A stretch of DNA of 64,000 nt from contig NZ_JAKSXY010000125.1 of the NCBI RefSeq assembly GCF_022829445.1, positions 1-64,000 on the forward strand. Reading direction: 5' to 3'. The stretch is from Methylobacterium sp. J-068. Lineage in GTDB: Bacteria > Pseudomonadota > Alphaproteobacteria > Rhizobiales > Beijerinckiaceae. The position numbers and the translations under genes were made by a program. The notes beneath the pieces are model-generated. The model saw nothing but the letters and a program-made list of their open reading frames with translations. It was not told the DNA's origin and made no database searches. Of the stretch, positions 53,784 to 61,630 are shown piece after piece; position 1 is the stretch's first letter, and every line of letters begins with the position of its first letter.

Positions 53784-54587
53784 TCAGGCCGACTTGGCTT
53801 CGCGGCGACGCGCGCTCTGCTGGAAAAACAGCGCCTGACTGATGACCGCCGAGACATTGGCGGGCTGGAACGGCTTGGCGATGAGGAATGCCGGCTCCGG
53901 TCGCTCTCCGGTGAGGAAGCGCTCGGGATAGGCGGTGATGAAGATCACGGGAACTTCGAAGGTCTTCAGGAGGTCGTTCACGGCGTCGAGGCCGGAACTG
54001 CCGTCGGCGAGTTGGATATCCGCCAGGATCAAGCCGGGGCGCGTCCCACCGGAGGCGATCTTGATGGCTTCGGTGCGGGTGCGGGCCACCCCGATGACGT
54101 TGTGGCCGAGACCCTCCACCAGGGCCTCCAGATCCATCGCGATCAGCGGCTCGTCCTCGATGATGAGGATGTCCGTCGCCATGTCGGCGGCCAGCTCACG
54201 GCCGGCCTCGTCGACGAGATCGCGCACCTGACCCACATCGACGTCGAGGATGATCGCCGCGTCCTCCTCCGAGAAACCCTCGAGGCAGGAGAGCAGGAAA
54301 GCCTGGCGCGGCAGCGGCGTGATCTGGCCGAGGCGCACTTCGGCCGGCAGATCGTGCTGCACCTGCTCGCTCTGGCCGTTGACCGAGAGGGAATTCCAGA
54401 TGCGCGTGAAGACGCGGAACAGGTCGGCCTTGACGTTGGAGCTCCGACCGAGCGTCTCGGGCTCGTTCACGAGCGTTTCCAGCGTGGCCGCCACGTAGGC
54501 GTCGCCAGCAACCTGGCTGCCGGTCAGCGCCCGCGCGTAACGGCGCAGGTACGGCAGATGCTGAACGACGAGTTGAGCTGTCGACAT
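53784..54587 (-). CDS. phyR: General stress response regulator PhyR
   Basis: A master regulator of the alphaproteobacterial general stress response. When phosphorylated it exposes its sigma-like domain and binds NepR, freeing sigma-EcfG. The 267-residue protein has an N-terminal sigma-like domain (QLVVQHLPYLRRYARALTGS, FRVFTRIWNSLS, LLSCLEGFSEEDAAIILDVD) and a C-terminal receiver (ILIIEDEPLIAMDLEALVEG, LILADIQLADGSSGLDAV with the phospho-Asp, VIFITAYPER, LIAKPF). ATG 54587 has AAGGGGATATA upstream. It is divergent from nepR, with its own sigma-EcfG promoter. Confidence 0.97.
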   Translation of the reverse strand: MSTAQLVVQHLPYLRRYARALTGSQVAGDAYVAATLETLVNEPETLGRSSNVKADLFRVFTRIWNSLSVNGQSEQVQHDLPAEVRLGQITPLPRQAFLLSCLEGFSEEDAAIILDVDVGQVRDLVDEAGRELAADMATDILIIEDEPLIAMDLEALVEGLGHNVIGVARTRTEAIKIASGGTRPGLILADIQLADGSSGLDAVNDLLKTFEVPVIFITAYPERFLTGERPEPAFLIAKPFQPANVSAVISQALFFQQSARRREAKSA

Positions 54588-54630
54588 TATATCCCCTTGG
54601 CTTTGCCGTTCTCTCGGGCGCCTCCGCCAC

Positions 54631-54655
54631 AACGCGGAATGCGGGGCTCCGTTCC
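54631..54655 (-). promoter_or_regulatory. sigma-EcfG promoter of phyR
   Basis: On the minus strand: GGAAC (54655-54651), 16 bases, CGTT (54634-54631), a perfect consensus. Transcription would start near 54624, about 37 bases before the phyR ATG. This implies feedback of the stress sigma factor on its own activator. Confidence 0.85.
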
Positions 54656-54663
54656 GCCGGCTG

Positions 54664-54688
54664 GGAACCGATTGTTCACACCGGCGTT
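54664..54688 (+). promoter_or_regulatory. sigma-EcfG promoter of nepR
   Basis: GGAAC (54664-54668), 16 bases, CGTT (54685-54688), a perfect consensus pointing to nepR. It is back to back with the phyR promoter, the two -35 elements being only 8 bases apart. Confidence 0.85.
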
Positions 54689-54767
54689 GCAGGTGCAGCC
54701 ATGGCCTATGTGAAGCCGCAAAACAATCGCGGCGATGTCGCTTGTCGACATCCAAGGGGACTAAAGA

Positions 54768-54986
54768 ATGGACGACTCCGAATCGGGCGTCGGCCCCTCG
54801 TCCGAGGGGCGCGCCGCGAAGACGCTCGATGGTGCGCCAGGCCAGGGCCTCAGCGATCATACGCAGAAGCGGATCGGACTGCACCTGCGGGCCATGTACG
54901 ACACCATCGTGCAGCAGCCCGTGCCCGATCGCTTTCGGGACCTGATCGCCAAGCTCGATGCCTCCGCACCCAGCACTGATTCTTAA
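54768..54986 (+). CDS. nepR: Anti-sigma factor NepR
   Basis: NepR holds the stress sigma factor EcfG inactive until phosphorylated PhyR takes it away. The 72-residue protein has a disordered acidic N-terminus and the conserved two-helix core KRIGLHLRAMYDTIVQQPVP followed by DRFRDLIAKLDAS. AAGGGGACTAAAG precedes the ATG. It is divergent from phyR, as is usual. No ecfG gene follows within the window, unlike many relatives where it lies next to nepR. Confidence 0.95.
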   Translation: MDDSESGVGPSSEGRAAKTLDGAPGQGLSDHTQKRIGLHLRAMYDTIVQQPVPDRFRDLIAKLDASAPSTDS

Positions 54987-55079
54987 GGACAAGGACCCGA
55001 TGAGCGACGGCTTGGCCGGGAAAGGCTTGGTCGGGATCCTTGGTCGGGATCGAAGCGCCCGCCCATGGCAAATAAAAAA

Positions 55080-55105
55080 GGACCGCTCTTTGCGAGGAGC
55101 GGTCC
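55080..55105. terminator. Terminator hairpin between nepR and the DUF1328 gene
   Basis: GGACCGCTC (55080-55088) pairs with GAGCGGTCC (55097-55105), flanked by AAAAAA on the left and CTTT on the right. Both convergent transcripts can end here, better on the minus strand. Confidence 0.8.
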
Positions 55106-55150
55106 CTTTGCGCCTCTGCTTCCCGGCGCCCTATCGGGCGCCGGTCTGGT

Positions 55151-55327
55151 TTAGAGCGTGGGCGAGCGGCCGCGCATCAGGCCGATGACGGCCGAGATGG
55201 CGAAGAGCACGATCGCCACGAAGAACACGAGCTTGGCGGCTTCCATCGCCGTGCCGGCAATGCCACCGAAGCCGAGCAGTGCCGCAACCAGAGCGACGAC
55301 CAGGAACGTAACGGCCCATCCGAGCAT
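55151..55327 (-). CDS. DUF1328 (YtjA family) membrane protein
   Basis: A 58-residue protein starting MLGWAVTFLVVALVAALLGF, then GGIAGTAMEAAKLVFFVAIV and a basic end GLMRGRSPTL. These are the two transmembrane helices of the DUF1328/YtjA family of tiny inner-membrane proteins, often general-stress induced. AAGGGGTGGTCAC precedes the ATG. A perfect sigma-EcfG promoter lies 57 bases upstream of the start. Confidence 0.9.
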   Translation of the reverse strand: MLGWAVTFLVVALVAALLGFGGIAGTAMEAAKLVFFVAIVLFAISAVIGLMRGRSPTL

Positions 55328-55383
55328 GTGACCACCCCTTCATCAAGTACGGTGCAGCATCGGCTGCGACCTCATGCCTGAAT

Positions 55384-55408
55384 AACGACAAGTTACGGAT
55401 ACGGTTCC
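55384..55408 (-). promoter_or_regulatory. sigma-EcfG promoter of the DUF1328 gene
   Basis: On the minus strand: GGAAC (55408-55404), 16 bases, CGTT (55387-55384), a perfect consensus match. Transcription would start near 55377. Confidence 0.8.
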
Positions 55409-55435
55409 TGCGAGGGATACAGGATCGCCACGTTT

Positions 55436-55636
55436 TCAACACCTTGGGGCGCGGGCGTGCCTGCGCCAGAGCGCTCCGGACAGGGCAAGGGCGAGGCCGT
55501 ACTGAACGAAGCCGTTCTCAGCCAGATCGAGGGGGGCGACGTTCAGCTGGAGCGCGAGCCGCGTCAGCCCGTTGAAGATGAGAATGCCCGCGCAGAACAG
55601 GGCCGCAGCGGCGAGACCGGTGATGAAGTCGGGCAT
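55436..55636 (-). CDS. 66-aa membrane protein
   Basis: It starts MPDFITGLAAAALFCAGILI and has two hydrophobic segments, the second in NGFVQYGLALALSGALWRRH, joined by an amphipathic NGLTRLALQLNVAPLDLAE. The length and layout suit a real small inner-membrane protein. The ribosome site is weak. The part of the frame upstream of this ATG is antisense noise over the GST gene region. Confidence 0.5.
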   Translation of the reverse strand: MPDFITGLAAAALFCAGILIFNGLTRLALQLNVAPLDLAENGFVQYGLALALSGALWRRHARAPRC

Positions 55637-55698
55637 GGTGACGTATCCGATGGACCCGGACCTCACCACGCAACCCTTGCGCCAAGCGGTTCCGGGCT

Positions 55699-56310
55699 TC
55701 AGGCCGCCGGCGGGCGCGTCGCCAGCATCGCCGGGCGAGCCGAGAAGACCTCGTACCAGGCGGCGAGCGCCGGGTGATTCGCGCGCCAGGTGATCTCCGG
55801 AAAGCGCAGGTCGAGATAGCCAAGCGCGCATCCCAGCGCGATGGTCCCGATATCGACGCGGTCTCCGAGACGGACCGCCGCTTCCTCGAAGCTCGCCAAT
55901 CCGCTCACGATCTTGGCGGTCTGTCCGGCGATCCAGCCGTCGGAGCGCCCGGATTCCGGGCGGGCGGTCAACTCGTAGCGGATCAGCAGCGCCGCATCGA
56001 GCATCCCGTCGGCGGTCGACTGGTCACCCAGGGCGATCCAGCGCGCCGGGCCCGACGGGGGAAAGAGGCCACCGCCCGCGCGCGCATCGAGGTACTCGCA
56101 GATGACGCGGCTGTCGGCGATCGCATGCCCCTCGTCATCGATCAGGGTCGGCACCTGCGCCAGGGGGTGGCGCGCCAGGATCGTGCCGTCGCGCTTCACG
56201 GGGTGCGCCGCCGTGGGCAGGAGCTCGAGGGATTCCGTCAGGCCATGCTCGAAAGCGACGACCATGACCTTGCGGGCGAACGGCGAGAAATGGGAATGGA
56301 AGAGTTGCAT
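55699..56310 (-). CDS. Glutathione S-transferase family protein
   Basis: A 203-residue protein with a thioredoxin-like N-terminal domain (MQLFHSHFSPFARKVMVVAF) containing a Ser/Cys-less active loop SPFARK. LARHPLAQVPTLIDDEGHAI (cis-Pro) and ADSRVICEYLDARAGGGLFP (glutathione gamma-Glu binding, E-S/D-R) follow. The helical C-domain has GTIALGCALGYLDLRFPEIT. The Ser of the loop is the probable catalytic residue. The substrate is unknown; it lies just after the alpha/beta hydrolase gene. Confidence 0.88.
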   Translation of the reverse strand: MQLFHSHFSPFARKVMVVAFEHGLTESLELLPTAAHPVKRDGTILARHPLAQVPTLIDDEGHAIADSRVICEYLDARAGGGLFPPSGPARWIALGDQSTADGMLDAALLIRYELTARPESGRSDGWIAGQTAKIVSGLASFEEAAVRLGDRVDIGTIALGCALGYLDLRFPEITWRANHPALAAWYEVFSARPAMLATRPPAA

Positions 56311-56350
56311 CGGGATCGTTCCGGCTCGGTGACGAGGTTCATGCCGTGGA

Positions 56351-57559
56351 TTACGGGCGGCGCGAACTCGCGGGTTTTCCCCGCGCTGCCGTTGGTGCCG
56401 GCGCGGGCTGTGTGGTGGCCGCGGGCGGGCTCGCGCGCGGGGTCTCGACGACGAGGCGCTTGACCGGCCAGCCATCGGCCCAGCGCTCCATGTCGCTGAA
56501 GCGCGCATTGCTCTTCAGGCTTCCCGCGTCGGTGCCCGCGAAGGCGGCGGCGGCCGCGAGGTCGAAGGTCTTCCAATAGGCGAGGTAATCCAGGCTGTCG
56601 GCCCGGGCATTGTTGATCTGCGACACCAGGGTGGTCTGCTCGCCCGTGAGCGCCATGTCGGGCGACCACTTGAAGGGCGGTGCCGGCTGCTTCGGGTCGC
56701 GCGGCGGCTCGGGTGGCAGCTTGATCGCAGTGCCGTCATAGGCGGGATCGACGGCCGCCGGCGAGGTCAGCGTCGCGGTCAGGGCCGGAAAACCATGATC
56801 GTCCGAGAGCGCGCGCAGGAAGAGCTTACGGTCGCTCGGGACACCGCTCGTCTCTCGCAGGAGGCGGCGCGCGGCGAGATCGGCGGCGCGTGCGTCACGG
56901 TCTCCGATCACCGTGATCACCAGGGTCTCCGGATTGATGCGCGACAGGTCGTGGAGCACGATGCCGCGCGCCCGTGCATCGCTGGCGATGCCGCCGGGCA
57001 TCACCGCGAAGACGAGACGCGGGATCGGGAGGCCCTGTTCGGCGGCATCCGCCGCGATGTTGGCCGCGATGGGCGCGCCGGCCAGATGCCCGATGACGGC
57101 GACCCGCTTCGGATCCGGCTTCGCCTCCGGATCGCCGGCGAGTTCGGACAGGGCGGCCTTGAGCAGGCGCTCGGCGTTGGCGCTGGCATCCGCCGGCCGG
57201 GTTCGGTTCACGTCCTGGAACCGGGGAAAAACCACGAGAGCCCCCGTGCGTGCCAGATGGTCGATCCAGCCGCCATAGGCTTGCGGATTCGGGACACCCC
57301 AGGCGTGAAGGAAGACCACCACGGGCCGTCCTTCGGCCGGGGCCGGCGCGGCCGGATAGAAAACGAAGCTGCCGGCTCCCGCCTTGCCCAACCCACGCTT
57401 GGTGACGGCGACCGACTTGTCCCCCATTCCTCCGGGCCCGTCCTTGGGCTGAGGTGGGGGGGCGGCCGCCAGGACAGGTAGAACGGTCGCCAAAAGAGCG
57501 GCGAGGCCGATGCCGGCGCGCCTCAGGGTGGCATGGCCGGGGTGGACGTTCAGACGCAT
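56351..57559 (-). CDS. Secreted alpha/beta-hydrolase fold protein lacking Ser nucleophile
   Basis: A 402-residue exported protein with signal AGIGLAALLATVLPVLAAAP. The fold is seen in RPVVVFLHAWGVPNPQAYGG (oxyanion strand), KRVAVIGHLAGAPIAANIAA (nucleophile elbow), PRLVFAVMPGGIASDARARG and LVITVIGDRDARAADL. The elbow is GHLAG, where active esterases have GHSxG, so the nucleophile Ser is replaced by Leu (codon CTG). A late DDHGFPAL offers a His. It resembles chlorophyllase/PET-hydrolase-like proteins but is probably not a Ser hydrolase. The C-terminal tail is Pro/Ala-rich. Confidence 0.75.
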   Translation of the reverse strand: MRLNVHPGHATLRRAGIGLAALLATVLPVLAAAPPPQPKDGPGGMGDKSVAVTKRGLGKAGAGSFVFYPAAPAPAEGRPVVVFLHAWGVPNPQAYGGWIDHLARTGALVVFPRFQDVNRTRPADASANAERLLKAALSELAGDPEAKPDPKRVAVIGHLAGAPIAANIAADAAEQGLPIPRLVFAVMPGGIASDARARGIVLHDLSRINPETLVITVIGDRDARAADLAARRLLRETSGVPSDRKLFLRALSDDHGFPALTATLTSPAAVDPAYDGTAIKLPPEPPRDPKQPAPPFKWSPDMALTGEQTTLVSQINNARADSLDYLAYWKTFDLAAAAAFAGTDAGSLKSNARFSDMERWADGWPVKRLVVETPRASPPAATTQPAPAPTAARGKPASSRRP

Positions 57560-57698
57560 GACGAACCCGATTCACCGGTCGGCTCCCGCCAAGGGTTCGT
57601 CCCTCGGCACACGAACCCGATCACGGCGGAGATCATACGACAAACGTGCTGCATTGAGTGCGGTATTCCCGCCGCACCCGGGTGCCGGATTTCTGTTC

Positions 57699-57920
57699 TC
57701 AGCCGTTCGAACGGCTGCGCTGCTCATCGATCATCGCGGCGAGACGGAGCAGATCGCTCGGCTGGGCGGAATCCGTCACGTCCGCGTAGACGTCCCGCAG
57801 GTTGCCGCCGAGCGCCGACAACATTCGTTGATCCGACAGAACGGTGAGCGACGACCAGGGGTCGCTCGGCATTTGGGCGCACGCGGCGCTGACAGATTTC
57901 ATTGCGGTCTCATGGGCCAT
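57699..57920 (-). CDS. Small NepR-like protein, putative anti-sigma paralogue
   Basis: A 73-residue protein starting MAHETAMKSVSAACAQMPSD. Its C-terminal half, LGGNLRDVYADVTDSAQ followed by PSDLLRLAAMIDEQ, lines up with the NepR core LRAMYDTIVQQPVPDRFRDL without gaps: the LR, Y, P, L and final D positions agree. The N-terminal half differs from NepR. GAGAGGCCGAGCG precedes ATG 57920. A GGAAA-N16-CGTT element (one mismatch from sigma-EcfG) lies 31 bases upstream. It is next to a single-domain response regulator in the same direction. A second anti-sigma or decoy in the stress pathway is inferred; the relation rests on a short motif. Confidence 0.5.
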   Translation of the reverse strand: MAHETAMKSVSAACAQMPSDPWSSLTVLSDQRMLSALGGNLRDVYADVTDSAQPSDLLRLAAMIDEQRSRSNG

Positions 57921-57950
57921 CGCTCGGCCTCTCACTTGTGGAGACCGGTC

Positions 57951-57975
57951 AACGGGCCTGGAGCCACATGTTTCC
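57951..57975 (-). promoter_or_regulatory. Possible sigma-EcfG promoter of the NepR-like gene
   Basis: On the minus strand: GGAAA (57975-57971), 16 bases, CGTT (57954-57951), one mismatch in the -35 element. The distance to the ATG is 31 bases. Confidence 0.5.
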
Positions 57976-57994
57976 ATTAACGTATGATAAATCT

Positions 57995-58435
57995 TCAGGC
58001 ACGCCGTGCCGGTGAGCCGATCACGTCCGGGCTCGCCTTCGCGCCATCGGGACGGCCGGCGGCTTCCTCCACCCAGGCGAGAATGTCCACGGCGCGCCAG
58101 GGTTTCGGGATGAAGGTCGCGGAGACCCTCAGATCGCTCGGCTGATCTCCGGCATCGCCGGAGGTAAGGAGCACGCGCACGCGCGGCCACGTCACACCGA
58201 TGATGCGCGCGAGTTCGAAGCCACCGATGGGGCCCGGCGTCCGGACATCGGAAAACACGACGCTGACCTCGTCGGCGCGATCGTTGAGGATGGCGAGGGC
58301 ACGCTCGGCCGTCTCGGCCTCGATCACCCGGAAGCCGGTTTCCTCGAGCAGTTCGGCCGCGAGGAAACGCTCGTCGGGCTCGTCCTCCACGACGAGGATC
58401 ACGGGGCGTGAGTCCGAGGCAGTCACAGCACTCAT
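57995..58435 (-). CDS. Single-domain response regulator
   Basis: A 146-residue receiver with no output domain. It has VILVVEDEPDERFLAAELLE (acidic pocket), VSVVFSDVRTPGPIGGFELA with the phospho-Asp, RVRVLLTSGDAGDQPSD (Thr/Ser switch) and ATFIPKPWRAVDILAWVEEA (Lys and cis-Pro). Such stand-alone receivers often tune the general stress pathway or serve as phosphate relays from HWE/HisKA2 kinases. It lies 74 bases upstream of the NepR-like gene in the same direction, suggesting a functional pair. No kinase gene is in the window. Confidence 0.9.
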   Translation of the reverse strand: MSAVTASDSRPVILVVEDEPDERFLAAELLEETGFRVIEAETAERALAILNDRADEVSVVFSDVRTPGPIGGFELARIIGVTWPRVRVLLTSGDAGDQPSDLRVSATFIPKPWRAVDILAWVEEAAGRPDGAKASPDVIGSPARRA

Positions 58436-58590
58436 GGGTCCGGAACGCTCTTCAGGCCAGAACGGCGGGCCGCTTGCATCGTTGCGCCATGAGTGAAGAA
58501 AAGTGTCAATGTGGCTGAAGGGACTATCGGGTGAGTCTCAGCCACACGACAGTCCCGTTGTGCTTTAGAGGTCACGCCTTCGGGAGAGAT

Positions 58591-59484
58591 TTAGCCAACA
58601 CCGTGTGCCTTCAGAAAGGATAACGCCCGCGCCCATCCGTCGTTGGCCTCTTTCGGGCGATAGCTCGGCCGGTAATCCGCGTGGAAGCCGTGTGGCGCGT
58701 CCGGGTAGACCACGAGCTCCACGGATTTGCCGGCGGCCTTCGCCTTGTCCCGGGCCGCTTCGACGGCCGCGACGGGGATGCCCGTATCGGCGCCGCCATA
58801 CAGCGCGAGGATCGGTGCGTGGATCTCGGCGGCCACGTCCATCCCGGTGCGAGGTTGGATCTCGGTGCGATCCCCACCCACGGGACCGTACCAGGCGACG
58901 CCCGCCTTCAGGTCCTGGCGATGGGCGGCATAGAGCCAGACGGCGCGCCCGCCACGACACCAGCCCATGGTGCCGAGCCGGGCGGCGTCGCCCCGCGAGG
59001 CCGAGACGGCCCAGGACGCGGCGGCATCGAGATCGGCGATCCATTGAGCGTCGGGGGTCTTCGAGATGACGTCGCGGATGATGAGCTTGGCGTCCGTCAT
59101 CGTCGAAAGGTCGCCCTGTCGCGCGTACAGTTCGGGCGCGACGGCGCAATAGCCGACCTTGGCGAGGCGGCGGCAGATGTCCTTGATATACGCGTGTACC
59201 CCGAAGATCTCCTCGATGACGAGGACGATGGGGAACGGCCCCGCGCCCTCCGGCATCGCGCGGTACCCCGGCATCGGGCCATCGGCGGTCGGAATCTTGA
59301 CCTCGCCGGCCTCCAGACCCTCGGCATCCGTCTGGATGACCTGCGCTTCGACCGATGTCGTTGCCAGGGTCAGACCCGTCATCAGGCTCGTCATCACGAA
59401 GCCACGCCGCGAGAAGGGCGGCGTCAGAAGCCCGTCGAGTTGGCTGAAGGGATCGTTCTCATGGGGGTCCGACGCGTTCGACAT
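58591..59484 (-). CDS. Dienelactone hydrolase family protein
   Basis: A 297-residue alpha/beta hydrolase of the DLH family with a twin-arginine-like leader (FSRRGFVMTSLMTGLTLATT). The catalytic triad is visible: Cys in GTMGWCRGGRAVWLYA, Asp in LALYGGADTGIPVAA and His in DAPHGFHADYRP. IVLVIEEIFGVHAYIKDICR is the typical Glu-containing block. It probably hydrolyses lactones or esters in the periplasm; the natural substrate is unknown. A plus-strand frame across it is a shadow. Confidence 0.92.
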   Translation of the reverse strand: MSNASDPHENDPFSQLDGLLTPPFSRRGFVMTSLMTGLTLATTSVEAQVIQTDAEGLEAGEVKIPTADGPMPGYRAMPEGAGPFPIVLVIEEIFGVHAYIKDICRRLAKVGYCAVAPELYARQGDLSTMTDAKLIIRDVISKTPDAQWIADLDAAASWAVSASRGDAARLGTMGWCRGGRAVWLYAAHRQDLKAGVAWYGPVGGDRTEIQPRTGMDVAAEIHAPILALYGGADTGIPVAAVEAARDKAKAAGKSVELVVYPDAPHGFHADYRPSYRPKEANDGWARALSFLKAHGVG

Positions 59485-59582
59485 GATGTCCCCGACAGGT
59501 CTGAGGCAGGTTCTCGATCTGACCCCGTCATCTAGGACGTCGAGACATGGTGACCATCCGCGAGGCGTGCCGGGAGCGGGTC

Positions 59583-60068
59583 TCAGAGCGTGACGCGCTG
59601 GCGCGTGACGTCGTTGGCTCGCTGGGGAGCCCGCATCCCGGCATGGCGCGCGGCTGGGCGCGGCTCGCCGGCACCGGCGCGCTTGCGGGCCGGGGCGGGC
59701 TGTCCGGTCTTCGGCCGCACGATCTCCCCGAGCGCCACGAACTCATCCGTGCGGGCCTTGAGACCCGGGCTCGCGACGCGGCCGAAGCCCGCCACGAAGG
59801 ATCGCGAGAGGTCCGCGTCGGGCGTGAGGCCGAAAGCCTCGACCGCAGCCACAAACGCTTCCCGGAAGCTGCGAAGGCTGCACCAGCTCTTCTCCGCCAG
59901 GTGCAGCGGCCACTCCCAGAGATCTCCCCGCCGCATCGCGAACGTGTCGCGGGCAATGAAGTAACCCGTGGCGCGATGTTCGAGCCCATCCCCCAGCACA
60001 CGCCACTCGGCGTTCTCGAACAGGCGGCCCGTGATCACGCACGTATCGTCCGGCAGCTGGTCGAACAT
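59583..60068 (-). CDS. Conserved-type hypothetical protein
   Basis: A 161-residue soluble protein starting MFDQLPDDTCVITGRLFENA, with EWRVLGDGLEHRATGYFIAR, LWEWPLHLAEKSWCSLRSFR and AFVAAVEAFGLTPDADLSRS. The final 35 residues are basic and Ala/Pro/Arg-rich (PAPARKRAGAGEPRPAARHA), possibly a nucleic-acid-binding tail. The first 110 residues have normal globular composition. No family was recognised. Confidence 0.65.
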   Translation of the reverse strand: MFDQLPDDTCVITGRLFENAEWRVLGDGLEHRATGYFIARDTFAMRRGDLWEWPLHLAEKSWCSLRSFREAFVAAVEAFGLTPDADLSRSFVAGFGRVASPGLKARTDEFVALGEIVRPKTGQPAPARKRAGAGEPRPAARHAGMRAPQRANDVTRQRVTL

Positions 60069-60209
60069 GGTGTCCCCTCGTCGACGTTTCCGGCAACGCG
60101 GAAGGGCGCCACCGGATCGGTTCAGAACATTAAGGGAACAGTGATCCGAAACGGAACAGGCGTCAAGGCTCTGTTCCCGGTGTGTTCGTGTTTGTCGGAC
60201 GGTTCGATC

Positions 60210-60692
60210 TCAGCGCCGCGTCGTGCTGAAAAGGGGATGTTCCACACGGTCCCCCGCGTGAAGCTTCAGCCGCGCCGCTGTGCCGGCGTTGAGTTCGAGC
60301 ACCGAGAGCACGGGCTCGTTCGACGGGATGACCTTGGTGGAGAGGGGTTCGGTGTCGGCCGCGATCTTGGCGATGCTGCCGTCGGCCCGGATGAAGAGCA
60401 TGTCGAGGGGGAGGTAGGTGTTCTTCATCCACATCGCCACGGGGGCGGAGGCCTGGAAGTCGAACAGCATCCCGTGGTCGGGCGCCATGGAGCGGCGGTA
60501 CATCAGGCCACGCGAGCGGTCCGCATCGGTGCGCATCACCTCGACGTTGAAGAGGTGCCGCCCTTCGCGGCCGACGATGCTCAGGCTTTCGGTTGGACCC
60601 GAGGCCGCATCCTGCGCGGCCGCCGGCCCGAGCGCGAGCCCCAGGAGCGTTATGGCGATGAGCGCGCGAAGGCCATCGCGCCAAGCGTTCAT
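60210..60692 (-). CDS. DUF192 secreted protein
   Basis: A 160-residue exported protein. Signal (ALIAITLLGLALGPAAA), then the DUF192 blocks FNVEVMRTDADRSRGLMYRR, HGMLFDFQASAPVAMWMKNT, YLPLDMLFIRADGSIAKIAA and SVLELNAGTAARLKLHAGDR. The biochemical function of DUF192 is not established. ATG 60692 is used; a GTG at 60707 is possible. It starts 26 bases after the cold-shock gene in the same direction, so the two may share a transcript. Confidence 0.88.
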   Translation of the reverse strand: MNAWRDGLRALIAITLLGLALGPAAAQDAASGPTESLSIVGREGRHLFNVEVMRTDADRSRGLMYRRSMAPDHGMLFDFQASAPVAMWMKNTYLPLDMLFIRADGSIAKIAADTEPLSTKVIPSNEPVLSVLELNAGTAARLKLHAGDRVEHPLFSTTRR

Positions 60693-60718
60693 GCGTCGAG
60701 AGATCACCGGACCATCCG

Positions 60719-61336
60719 TCAATGTGAAGCGGGCAGCGCGCCATCCAGAAGGCGGACTTCCGCCGCCATCTTGCCCTTCGAGCCGTCGCCGTAGCGGACG
60801 AGAACCATCTCGCCGGGCTTGAGTTCGGCGATCCCGTAGCGGCGAAGCGTCTCCATATGCACGAAGATGTCCGGCGTGCCGTCGCCTCGGCTGAGGAAGC
60901 CGAACCCGCGCAGGCGGTTGAACCACTTCACCACGGCCGTCTCGAGTCCGCTCGTCGGGGTCACGGTGACATGGGTGCGCGGCAGCGGCAGCTCCGAGGG
61001 ATGGGTCGCCGTCGACTGATCCAGGGACACGACCCGGAAAGCCTGCCAGCCGCGCGGCCGCTCCGTGGCTTCCACGACGATGCGGGCACCCTCGCTCGCA
61101 CTCTGGTGTCCATCGCGGCGCAGGCAGGTGACATGCAGGAGCACGTCGGCCGAACCGTCATCGGGAACGATGAAGCCGAAACCCTTGGCGACATCGAACC
61201 ATTTGATCCGGCCCACGACTTCGACGAGATCGAGGGGGCGTTGGGTCTCCGCACCCAGGCCTTCCCCGGTGCGGGTGTCGTCGGAATGTCCCGACGAATG
61301 CCGCCCGAAGGGGCCTGAACCGAAATCGTCCGACAT
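60719..61336 (-). CDS. Twin cold-shock domain protein
   Basis: A 205-residue protein with two cold-shock domains that bind single-stranded RNA or DNA. The first is VGRIKWFDVAKGFGFIVPDD followed by DVLLHVTCLRRDG. The second is AVVKWFNRLRGFGFLSRGDG followed by DIFVHMETLRRYGI. Each has the RNP1 (KGFGF / RGFGF) and RNP2 (LLHV / IFVH) motifs, RNP2 of the first being divergent. Two-domain CSD proteins of this length are typical of Rhizobiales. The start at 61336 leaves a charged 35-residue N-terminus. Confidence 0.92.
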   Translation of the reverse strand: MSDDFGSGPFGRHSSGHSDDTRTGEGLGAETQRPLDLVEVVGRIKWFDVAKGFGFIVPDDGSADVLLHVTCLRRDGHQSASEGARIVVEATERPRGWQAFRVVSLDQSTATHPSELPLPRTHVTVTPTSGLETAVVKWFNRLRGFGFLSRGDGTPDIFVHMETLRRYGIAELKPGEMVLVRYGDGSKGKMAAEVRLLDGALPASH

Positions 61337-61630
61337 GTAAGCAACCCACACCGAATCACGCCAAGCGACCCGCACGAGAGATTAACAAAGTCGCGACTCT
61401 GCGGAAGCCCGTTTGGCGACCGCGCGCGGATTTCGGTGCCGTATTGTTCGGCACGGCGGTGCGCGCGCAACAGCCCGAACGCGCGTAACGCCGTCCGAGG
61501 GAAAGGCATTTTCGGGAGGCCGCCGCCTCGCTTCAAATTTTGTTAGGCATCCGCCGAACGGTCCCCGGCAGGCGGGCTCCGTCTCCGGGCTCCGTCGCGG
61601 GTGCCGTCGATCGATGCTAGGGCCACGGCC

